A stretch of 64,000 nucleotides of DNA from a bacterium. GTDB lineage: Bacteria > Hinthialibacterota > Hinthialibacteria > H5-UNCL2. This document shows positions 8,733-16,150 of this stretch, piece after piece. The position numbers and the translations under genes are program-made. The stretch is from the NCBI GenBank assembly GCA_015075175.1, contig JABTUV010000001.1, forward strand, positions 806,001 to 870,000, in the 5' to 3' direction. The notes under the pieces are model-generated. The model ran no database searches. It had not been told where the DNA came from and worked only from the letters and a program-made list of their open reading frames with translations. Each line of letters opens with the position of its first letter. The stretch's first letter is position 1.

Positions 8733-8764
8733 CCGGGGCGCGGGTGACCGCGCCCCGGCTGTTT
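8733..8764 (+). terminator. Rho-independent terminator of citrate synthase
   Basis: A perfect 11-bp stem (CCGGGGCGCGG / CCGCGCCCCGG) with a GTGA tetraloop is followed by CTGTTTT, 25 bases after the stop codon. Confidence 0.85.
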
Positions 8765-8909
8765 TGGGGACGCCTGCGCGTACGCGGCCCCTGCGCGGCG
8801 CGGGCGCGGCGTCGGTCCCGCCGGCACGGGGCGCCTCTGCGGCTCACGCGCCTTCCGTCCCACAGGTCTCATCGGTCCCATTCGGCTTTCACCGGCTGGC
8901 GCTTTTCGG

Positions 8910-8938
8910 TTGTACCCGATGGGCCGCCTTGGTATACT
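8910..8938 (+). promoter_or_regulatory. Sigma-70 type promoter
   Basis: TTGTAC (8910-8915), a 17-base spacer and TATACT (8933-8938). It points into a 350-base stretch without an intact gene, followed by the damaged cpoB/ybgF-like gene. Confidence 0.7.
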
Positions 8939-8944
8939 GAGCGC

Positions 8945-9285
8945 GGTTGAGGGTGCTGCCAAGTCAAGGGAAGTTTCCCTGCCTGGTGCGTGACAAGTGC
9001 GGTTTTCTTTTTGCCAGTGTTAAATCAAATGGAATCCCTTCCTGGCCACGGCATTTACGCCCCCAAGTCGGGGATTAGTAAAGTGGACATAGGGATCCAC
9101 CCTTGAGAGAGGGCCAAACAAGAGAACCGCCGCAACGGCCTTATGGCGGGGAGGTTAACTGAAACCGCCCCGTCGTGGTGGAAAACCCGGCGGGGGCGGA
9201 AGCTTTGTTTGTTACGCGCAATTGAGTTGGATTTTCACCGGCAGCGCGCTTCAGGCGCCGGACTCAGTCGAGGGCGTGGATACAA
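8945..9285 (+). other. Transcribed, structured region of unknown nature between promoter and cpoB-like gene
   Basis: No coding frame is convincing. Downstream of the promoter are several self-complementary stretches: GTGGACATAGGGATCCAC (about 9081-9098), CCGCC...GGCGG (9131-9153), GGTTAACTGAAACC (about 9156-9169), and a longer arm pair CCGCCCCGTCG / CGGCGGGGGCGG (about 9168-9200). The pattern suggests a long 5' leader or a small RNA. I tested it by eye against RNase P, tmRNA, SRP and common riboswitch cores and found no match. Confidence 0.35.
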
Positions 9286-9911
9286 ATGAAAGCCAAGCCA
9301 CACCCCATGGTGGACGGCGACGGCGCTGCTGATCGCGGCAGGCCTGGCCTGGACCGTGCCCCAGCGCTCAACGACATTTAATCAAGAGGGCGTAATCCGA
9401 GACTTATTGGAGACCATCCGCCTGCAGCAGCAGTCATAACGATATGAAGCAGCGCATGGACTCCACCGAAGCGCAATTGTCGAAACGCGCGAGATGATCA
9501 GGCGCCAGAGCGAGCAGTTCAAGGCCGCCAGAGCCTGGAACGCACCCGGCAGGAAATCAGGCCCATGGTCCGCAGGCCGCGGAGGGCTATCGTGCCACCG
9601 ACGAGTACGGCGCCGAGCTGCAATTCAAGAACGCCTACAGCGTGCAGCGCATGGCCATGTTCGATCCCAACATCAAGCGCAGGGACCAACCGCCGTATTT
9701 TCGGCAGGCGATCAAGGAGTTCCAGTTGGTAGTCGACCGGTATCCCAAGACGCGCTACGCGGACGAGGCGCTGGTGCGGATCGCGCGGCTGCATCGGCGG
9801 CTGGACGAACCGGCCGAGGCGCGGGCGGCCTACGAGCGCCTTCTGCGCGATTATCCCGAGAGCGAGTACACGGAAGAGGCCAACGAGCAGATCGCGCAGC
9901 TGGGCCGATAG
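9286..9911 (+). pseudogene. Frame-disrupted CpoB/YbgF-like TPR protein gene
   Basis: The last 90 codons (from about 9642) read as two TPR repeats of the CpoB/YbgF type: 'YFRQAIKEFQLVVDRYPKTR', 'YADEALVRIARLHRRLDEP', 'ARAAYERLLRDYPESEYTEE'. Upstream pieces in other frames give a start (MKAKPHP at ATG 9286), a hydrophobic signal ('WTATALLIAAGLAWTVPQ'), 'EGVIRDLLETIRLQQQS', a coiled-coil-like 'MIRRQSEQFKAA' and 'YGAELQFKNAYSV'. Together these form a normal-sized periplasmic CpoB-like protein with at least four indels. CpoB works with the Tol-Pal system and septal peptidoglycan synthesis. No tol or pal gene is visible here. It could be intact in the real genome. Confidence 0.6.
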
Positions 9912-9920
9912 CGCGGCGAA

Positions 9921-9986
9921 GCGCGGGCGAGTCGTCGCCCGCGCGGACAGGAGTAGCCATGGGCTTGTCCCGTGGCTATTTTTTTG
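9921..9986 (+). terminator. Double hairpin and Rho-independent terminator after the cpoB-like gene
   Basis: A 10-bp stem GCGCGGGCGA-GTCG-TCGCCCGCGC (9921-9944) is followed by TAGCCATGGG-CTTG-TCCCGTGGCTA and a run of T (9953-9986). Confidence 0.75.
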
Positions 9987-10007
9987 GCGAAGGACGAATG
10001 AGAGCGA

Positions 10008-10066
10008 AAATGGGTGGGTCGGGCATTTTTGCCCGAAAGTCAGGCAGGCATGCCTGACCCACCCTG
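10008..10066. repeat. Palindromic repeat upstream of the NtrC-type regulator
   Basis: GGGTGGGTC and GACCCACCC form the outer arms. Inner hairpins are CGGGCATTTTTGCCCG and CAGGCAGGCATGCCTG. A related fragment (GGGTCGGGTATTCCAACCCG) lies at 11662-11681. Confidence 0.6.
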
Positions 10067-10081
10067 TCGGGCAAGAGCAAC

Positions 10082-11515
10082 ATGGACGAGCGGCATAAGG
10101 GTCGGATACTTCTGGTGGAGGATGACGCCCGCTACGCGGAGCGGCTGGCGCGCAACCTGGCGCTGGACGGCTTCGCCGTGGACGTGGCGGCTTCCGGCGA
10201 GGCGGCGCTGGAGGCGCTTTGCAGCGTCCGGCCCGACCTCGTCCTGACCGACCTGAAGATGCCCGGCATGAGCGGGATCGAGCTTTTGGAGCGCATCAAG
10301 AGCGGCCGCCATCCCGGCGTGGATGCGGACGTGCCCGTGGTCGTCCTGACCAGCATGGACTCGGCGCGGCTGGCGGTGGAGTCGCTCAAGAAAGGCGCGG
10401 CGGACTACCTAACCAAGGAGGGGGAGCGCGACGAGATCAGCCTGCGGGTGGCGCGCGTGATCCGCGAGAGTCGCCTGGCGCGCCAGAACGCCCTCCTGCG
10501 CGACCAGATTCGCACCCAGAGCGAATTCGGCGAAATGGTCGCGGTCTCCGCCGCCATGCAGCGCGTGTTGGAGGAGGTGCGGCAGGTCGCCGACAGCGAC
10601 GCGACGGTGCTCGTGCGGGGCGAAACCGGCGTGGGCAAGGAACTGGTCGCGCGCGCCCTGCACAACCTCTCCAGCCGCCGCGACCAGGTTTTCCTGGAGG
10701 TCAACTGCGCCGCCCTTCCCGACGACAACATGTTCCAGTCCGAGCTCTTCGGCCATGAGCGGGGCGCCTTTACCGGCGCGGACGTCCAGAAGAAGGGGCG
10801 CTTTGAGCTGGCCGGCGAAGGCACGCTCTTTCTGGACGAAGTCGGCGACCTTTCGCTGGATTGCCAGGGCAAGATCCTGCGCGCGGTCGAGAATCGCGAG
10901 ATCACGCGGCTGGGGGGAGAGAAGAAGATTCGCGTGGATGCGCGCTTCATTTTTGCGACCCATCGCGACTTGGCCCGGGAGGTCGAGCGGGGGCGCTTCC
11001 GCGAGGACCTGCTGTATCGCATCAACGTGATTCAGATTCATATACCGCCCTTGCGGGAGCGGCCGGAGGACATCGATGCGCTGGCGCAGCATTTTCTCTT
11101 TCGTTTCGCCGAGCGCTACCGGCGGACGCCGCTCCTTTTGGAGGAGGACGCGCGCCGGCAGTTGGCGGCCCATGCCTGGCGGGGCAACGCGCGCGAGTTG
11201 CGCAACCTGATGGAGCGGCTGGTGCTGACCCATCCGGGCGAGCGCGTGACCGCCGCTGATCTGGTCGCCGGCGGCATCGCCGGCCGCCCCAGCGACGGTC
11301 TCTTCCGCCTGCCTCCGGGGGGCATGGCCTTGGAGGACCTGGAGCGCCATGCCATCCTTTCCGCGCTGGAGCAGTCCGGCTGGGTGCAAAAGGACGCCGC
11401 CGCGCTTCTATCAATCTCTCCCGATCGCCTGCTGTCGCGCATCCGCAAGTTCGGGATAACTCATCCCTCCTGGCGCATCCATCGCGGAAGCGAGGATTCC
11501 TGCCATGAATCTTAA
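10082..11515 (+). CDS. Sigma-54-dependent two-component response regulator (NtrC family)
   Basis: A 477-residue transcription activator. The receiver domain (residues 1-125) has the acidic pocket E13-D14-D15, phosphoacceptor D57 in 'LVLTDLKMPG', and switch residues T90 and K112. The AAA+ domain has Walker A 'GETGVGKE' (~180-187), the sigma-54 contact loop 'GAFTGA' intact (~229-234), Walker B 'GTLFLDEVGDL' and arginine-finger region 'GRFREDLLYRINVI'. A Fis-type helix-turn-helix ends the protein ('KDAAALLSISPDRLLSRIRK'). It would open sigma-54 promoters after phosphorylation. No kinase is adjacent; the GAF-GAF histidine kinase at 53 kb is a candidate partner only by family. The stop codon falls at the start of a hexanucleotide repeat. 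Confidence 0.92.
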   Translation: MDERHKGRILLVEDDARYAERLARNLALDGFAVDVAASGEAALEALCSVRPDLVLTDLKMPGMSGIELLERIKSGRHPGVDADVPVVVLTSMDSARLAVESLKKGAADYLTKEGERDEISLRVARVIRESRLARQNALLRDQIRTQSEFGEMVAVSAAMQRVLEEVRQVADSDATVLVRGETGVGKELVARALHNLSSRRDQVFLEVNCAALPDDNMFQSELFGHERGAFTGADVQKKGRFELAGEGTLFLDEVGDLSLDCQGKILRAVENREITRLGGEKKIRVDARFIFATHRDLAREVERGRFREDLLYRINVIQIHIPPLRERPEDIDALAQHFLFRFAERYRRTPLLLEEDARRQLAAHAWRGNARELRNLMERLVLTHPGERVTAADLVAGGIAGRPSDGLFRLPPGGMALEDLERHAILSALEQSGWVQKDAAALLSISPDRLLSRIRKFGITHPSWRIHRGSEDSCHES

Positions 11516-11628
11516 TCTTGCTCTTGTTCTTAATCTTAATCTTAATCTTGCTCTTAATCTTGCTCTTGCTCTTAATCTTGCTCTTGCTCTTGCTCTTGCT
11601 CTTGATTTTGGTCTTGCTCTTAATCTGA
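11505..11628. repeat. Hexanucleotide microsatellite (CTTAAT / CTTGCT units)
   Basis: About twenty 6-base units alternate between CTTAAT and CTTGCT with a few variants, starting inside the last codons of the NtrC-type gene and running toward prfA. On the plus strand it would encode alternating Leu-Asn/Leu-Ala, on the minus strand Lys/Ser/Arg-rich sequence. Neither reading has other gene features. Confidence 0.85.
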
Positions 11629-11723
11629 TGCCAGGGTGGTTCGGGTGTGCGGCAAACGGGGCGGGTCGGGTATTCCAACCCGAGCCACGGGCGAGAATGC
11701 TTGTACCGGTATGAGAAAGCGCC

Positions 11724-12821
11724 ATGATGTCCGAAGATAACCATACCCTTTTGGCTACCGCAGAGTTGGTGCTGGCGAAGCTGGCGGAGTTGGAGACGGC
11801 GCTGGCGGACCCGAAGTTGCACGGGGACCGCGAGCGGGCGCAGGAGGTGGGCCGGCGGCATAGCGCCATTCTGCCGGCGGCGCAATTGGCGCGCCGCTAC
11901 AAGCATCTCTGCGATGAAATCGCCGACTTGCGGTCGGTGCTTGCCGAGGGCGATCCCGAGCTGGCCGAACTGGCGCGCGAGGAACTGCCCGGCAAGGAGG
12001 AGCAGCGGGCCGCGCTGGAGCAGCCGCTGCGCGAGGCCCTCCTGCCGCCCGATCCCGACGACCAGCGCAGCGTGGTGGTCGAAATCCGCGCCGGTACCGG
12101 CGGTGAGGAGAGCGCGCTCTTCTGCGCCGACCTCTTTCGTGCCTATTGCCGTTACGCCGAGCGGCGCGGCTGGAAGGTGGAACTGATCTCCTCGCACGAG
12201 ACCGGCATCGGCGGTTTTAAAGAAGTCATCTTCACCGTTGAGGGCAAAGAGGTCAACAAGGCGATGAAGTACGAAAGCGGCACGCATCGCGTGCAGCGCG
12301 TGCCCGTCACGGAAGCCAGCGGTCGCATTCACACCTCCGCGGTGACGGTCGCCGTGATGCCGGAGGCGGAGGAAGTGGACGTGGATCTCAACCAGGCCGA
12401 TCTTCGCGTGGATCGATACTGCTCGTCGGGGCCGGGCGGGCAGGGCGTCAATACCACCTACAGCGCCATCCGGCTCACGCATCTGCCCACGGGCCTCGTG
12501 GTCACCTGCCAGGACGAGCGCAGCCAGATCAAGAACAAGGCCAAGGCGATGAAGGTGCTGTTGGCGCGGCTGCGCGACCTGGAGCGGTCCAAGCTCGAGG
12601 CGGAGCAGCGCGACCTGCGACGCAAGCAGGTCGGCAGCGGCGACCGCAGCGAGCGCATTCGCACCTACAACTTCCCGCAGAGCCGCGTCACCGACCATCG
12701 CATCGGGTTCACGGTGTACAATCTTCCGGAGGTGATGGAAGGCGACTTCACCGCGCTGCACGAGGCGCTGGCCGCCGAGGACCGCCGACTGCTTCTGGAA
12801 TCCGGCGCCAGCGTCCTATAG
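11724..12821 (+). CDS. prfA: Peptide chain release factor 1
   Basis: It recognises UAA and UAG stop codons in the ribosomal A site and triggers release of the finished protein. Its 365 residues match the usual ~360. The GGQ catalytic motif is in '[18 protein letters not shown]' (~239-241), and the tripeptide anticodon region reads PVT in '[18 protein letters not shown]', as expected for RF1 and not RF2. The N-terminal coiled-coil domain and the C-terminal '[13 protein letters not shown]' segment are complete. No methyltransferase prmC is next to it. The gene ends in TAG, which forms one end of a palindrome shared with the convergent HDAC-family gene. UAG is an RF1 codon and is common beside repeats in this window. 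Confidence 0.95.
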   Translation: MMSEDNHTLLATAELVLAKLAELETALADPKLHGDRERAQEVGRRHSAILPAAQLARRYKHLCDEIADLRSVLAEGDPELAELAREELPGKEEQRAALEQPLREALLPPDPDDQRSVVVEIRAGTGGEESALFCADLFRAYCRYAERRGWKVELISSHETGIGGFKEVIFTVEGKEVNKAMKYESGTHRVQRVPVTEASGRIHTSAVTVAVMPEAEEVDVDLNQADLRVDRYCSSGPGGQGVNTTYSAIRLTHLPTGLVVTCQDERSQIKNKAKAMKVLLARLRDLERSKLEAEQRDLRRKQVGSGDRSERIRTYNFPQSRVTDHRIGFTVYNLPEVMEGDFTALHEALAAEDRRLLLESGASVL

Positions 12822-12845
12822 GTCCCATGGGTCCCATACGTCCTA
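12819..12845. repeat. Short GGTCCCATGGGTCCCAT repeat between convergent stop codons
   Basis: TAG-GTCCCATGGGTCCCATAC-GTC-CTA: the whole gap between prfA and the HDAC gene is this repeat, and both stop codons are its ends. A relative lies between the convergent bacilliredoxin and ilvN stops at 29900-29920. Confidence 0.6.
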
Positions 12846-13760
12846 ATCTCCGGCGAGTGCCGCCAGATGAGTCTCGACCGACTCCCGCAGCGCCGCCGGA
12901 TCATACCCACCCTCCAGAAACGAAATGATCCGCCCGTCGGCGTATTTGTCGGCGACCGCGACGATCTCGCGCGTCATCTCGCCGAAATCCTCCGCTTCCA
13001 AGAGCAGGTTGGCCAGCGGATCGGCGCGGTGCGCGTCGAAGCCCGCGGACACGAGTACCAGCCTGGGCCGGGCGGACGCCGAGACCTCGCCCAGCACTTC
13101 TTTAAAGAACGCCATCTGCTGGCGGCGCGGCGTGCCCGGAGGCACGGGCAGGTTGCGCGTCCAACCTTCTCCCTCGCCTTCACCGCGTTCGTGCGCCAGC
13201 CCGGTTCCCGGATAGAGCGGATACTGGTGCATGGAGAAATAGAAAACGTCTCCTCGCGTGTAAAAGATGTCCTGCGTTCCATTGCCGTGATGCACGTCGA
13301 AATCGACGACGAGCACGGGCGAGAGGGCGCAGTGGGCGGCGGCGTGATGGGCCGCCAGCGCAATATGGTTGAAGAGACAGAAGCCCATCGACTGCTGCCG
13401 GGTCGCGTGATGTCCCGGCGGCCGCGTGGGCAGAAACAATCGTAAGCCCGGCTCGCGCGCCGCTTCTTCCACGGCCAGCAAAGCCGCCGTCTGTGCCAGG
13501 AGCGCCGCCCGCCAAGTCGCCGGCGATGTGGGCGTGTCGGGGTCCAAGTCGCCGCTTTCCGCGCTCCGAAGCTCCGCTCGGCGGACCATGCGCTCGGAGT
13601 GGACTTCCGCCGTGTGGCGCAGCACGTTGGGATGGGGCGATTCGAGCAGCTCCTGCGGGTATTTCTCCAAGATGGGCCGGATCGCCTCCAACCGCCCGGC
13701 CGACTCGGGATGCCCCAGCCGCGCGAAGCCCCACGTGGAAGAAGTGATGATTCTGAGCAT
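12843..13760 (-). CDS. Histone deacetylase family protein (acetoin utilisation/acetylpolyamine type)
   Basis: A 305-residue zinc-dependent amidohydrolase. Family signs are 'HPESAGRLEAIRPILEK' at the N-terminus, 'RPPGHHAT' (tandem catalytic histidines), 'GFCLFNHIALAA', zinc ligands in 'VVDFDVHHGNGTQDIFY' and 'SAGFDAHRADPL', and the closing 'EGGYDPAAL'. Bacterial members deacetylate small amines such as acetylpolyamines, or proteins. The sequence does not distinguish these. It starts at ATG 13760 and is divergent from the beta-helix gene at 14170; it converges on prfA with only a palindrome between them. Confidence 0.88.
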   Translation of the reverse strand: MLRIITSSTWGFARLGHPESAGRLEAIRPILEKYPQELLESPHPNVLRHTAEVHSERMVRRAELRSAESGDLDPDTPTSPATWRAALLAQTAALLAVEEAAREPGLRLFLPTRPPGHHATRQQSMGFCLFNHIALAAHHAAAHCALSPVLVVDFDVHHGNGTQDIFYTRGDVFYFSMHQYPLYPGTGLAHERGEGEGEGWTRNLPVPPGTPRRQQMAFFKEVLGEVSASARPRLVLVSAGFDAHRADPLANLLLEAEDFGEMTREIVAVADKYADGRIISFLEGGYDPAALRESVETHLAALAGD

Positions 13761-14169
13761 ACCGTCAGTATTACGCTTGTGAGATTATGACCGAAATCAA
13801 AATAATTAATCCTGCCGGTAATCTTGCCGAAGTGTCTTGACATGCCACGGTTACGATAGTATATTTTTTCCGTAAATAAAGATATGACTCCGGGTGGGTT
13901 GAGCAGGCTGGCTGGACAGCGCGGCCGGACTTCTGCCTATGTACTCCCCCGCGCAGTGTGATGGACGGCCGGAGCCATCGGTTGGCGACGGAGCATGTCG
14001 TGTCGTCGATATTCGACCATTCCGTCGGACACCTTTCGCCTGCGCGGCGCAGCACGCCCGTGCGGTCGCCGCCTCGTGCCCGTTCCCCTATCGATACCTC
14101 GACCGTCTCGCGTTGTATAACACAAGTCGTTCGTGTTCCCAATCTCGCGTCAAGAAGGAGGTTGTGTCG
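13761..14169. other. Divergent intergenic region with one strong promoter
   Basis: The left third is A+T-rich compared with the rest of the window and holds the promoter at 13837-13865. The remaining ~300 bases are a long leader ending in AAGGAGG before the ATG at 14170. I see no gene or known riboswitch in it. Confidence 0.5.
13837..13865 (+). promoter_or_regulatory. Consensus sigma-70 promoter for the beta-helix genes
   Basis: TTGACA (13837-13842), a 17-base spacer and TATATT (13860-13865): five of six -10 bases and all -35 bases match consensus. The leader to the ATG is about 300 bases. Confidence 0.8.
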
Positions 14170-16108
14170 ATGAAACAACGATTTTACCGGTGGGTCGTCG
14201 CCGGTCTGGCGGCGACGCTTGCGTGCCAGCCGGGTTGGGCGCAAGTCACCATCGTGGGTTCGCCGCAGAACTACACAACGATTGCGGCGGCGGTCGCCGC
14301 GGCCGGACCCAACGCCACTATCGAAGTCAGCGCCGCCGGAACCTACAGCCAAGAGAGCTTCAGCATCTCCAACTCGGGCATCACCATTCGCGGAGTCAAC
14401 GGCACGCCGGTCATTTCGGCGACCTCGCAATGGATGATTCTTTCGCCCGGATTCACGATGGAAAACCTGCGATTCGAGTTCGGGCGCATGGGAGCCAATC
14501 CGATCCGGGCGGGATTCTTCGCCGACGACTTTACCGCGCGCAACTGCACCTTCATCGATCCGGGGCCGGGGAGCGTGTCGGCCAACCGGATCGGCAACGC
14601 GGCCGCGGCGGCGGCGGTCTCGTGCGCCCTGACGGTGGAATGCCGCAATAACGTCCTGATCGGGGACTGCACCTTCTCATCACGGACACGGCATCGCGGC
14701 GGTCAACGACGGGGGACTTCGCTTCGCCGACGCCTCCGGCCAGGGCCAGAACGCCGTGGTGCGACGCTGCGCCTTCCGCTCCGCCCACGTCTGCATTCAG
14801 ATCGACGAGGGCTGGACGGACATGACCATCCGCGACTGCCGTTTCGAGGTCCCCAATCGCACGGCCGGCAGCGCCCTGTACCACGCCGGCATCTGGGTGG
14901 ATCCGCTGCTCTTCGATGAGCAGCCCGCCGTCAATGTCACTCGCCGCCTGCGCATCCACGACTGCGTCTTTCCCTTCATTGAGGACATCGCCATCGCCTT
15001 CAACATGGCCCAACTGGACGACGTGGAGATCAGGAACTGCGACCTCGGCAATTCCGGCAACCACTGTATTCACACCGGGAACACGGGCGGTTTCGGTCTG
15101 GTGGTGCGGGACTGCCTGCTCGACAATAAGCCTGCGGCGGAGACGGAGACGGTCAACACCGATCCGGTCTGGTTCAATCCCAACAGCTTCGGGAGCGGCC
15201 TGCCGGTCAACGGGATCGTCATCGCCGACAACGAGCTGCGCGAGTGGGGCAACTCGGCCATCAACTTTCACGGCAAGTACCGGCAGGTGCTGGTGGAGGA
15301 CAACGTATTCGGCACGGGGACGTTCGTACCCACTTTCTACGGCGTCTTGCAGCGCCACAGCGACCAGCAGATGCAAGTGCGGCGCAACCATTTCTTGAAG
15401 TTGAACGGCGGCGCCGTTTACGTGTACGGCCGCGGCTGCACCGTGACCGACAACCTGATGATCCAGGTCGGCTCGCCGGGGGGGACCAGCACGCGCGGCG
15501 TCTATCTTCTGGGCGCGCTGCCGGCCGACGGCGTCCCGGTGGAGCCGGGCGGCAACGTGGTCGCCTACAACCTCATGGTGAACCTGAAGTCCGACGGGAT
15601 CACCGAAGTCGCCCACACCAGTGACTTCCGGCACCGCGACAATCGCATCTTCAACAACACCATCGTTTACTGCGGCGGCAACGGGATGCTGTTGGGCGGG
15701 GACCGACACATGGTGTTCAACAATATCATCGTGGCCTGCGGCAGCACGGGCAGCCAGGCGGGACTGAACCTGCAGTCGGGCGCTACGCTGGCGCTGGAGG
15801 ACTTCAACCTGCTCTTCAACACCATCAACTTTCTGGGTTGGAGCACGCCCGGCCCGCATGACCTATTGGGAGTCAATCCACGCTTCGTGGACATCACCCC
15901 GATTGAAGCGGCCAAGGGAGCGGACCAGCCGGTCAGCGCGGCGCTGGTGCTGGCCAGCCTGGCGCTGGCGGCGGACAGTCCGGCGCGCGGCGCGGGCATG
16001 AATCCGTCCGGGGCTGCGGCGCCCGATTACTTCACCGACCTGGGCGCGATCCGCGCCGTGGGCGTGGCGACGGGCATCCCCGCCTCCCGCTGGGCGCTCT
16101 ATCGCTAA
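14170..16108 (+). CDS. Secreted right-handed beta-helix protein (one frameshift)
   Basis: It starts at ATG 14170 with AAGGAGG nine bases upstream and a clear signal peptide ending 'GWAQ'. The body is rich in short strand-turn repeats with stacked Asn/Ile/Val ('ISNSGITIRGVNGTPVIS', 'MENLRFEFG', 'IRDCRFEVPNR', 'NHCIHTGNTGGF', 'FNNTIVYCGGNGMLLG'). These are typical of parallel beta-helix proteins that bind or cut polysaccharides. The frame changes once near 14680-14690, where one base appears to be missing. Both halves are otherwise open, and the second half runs to TAA at 16106-16108 with the ending 'SRWALYR', like other members in this window. About 645 residues in all. No pectate-lyase catalytic triad could be assigned. 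Confidence 0.75.
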
Positions 16109-16150
16109 CCGCCGATGACGATGAACGACAGGTACGAAAAGAGGTTGAAC

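Noticed and set aside
11505-11714. Small frame encoding alternating Leu-Asn and Leu-Ala
   Set aside because: It is the translation of a hexanucleotide microsatellite and has no ribosome-binding site or conserved ending.
13870-14169. Known riboswitch in the long leader before the beta-helix genes
   Set aside because: No c-di-GMP, cobalamin, TPP or SAM core could be recognised by eye.
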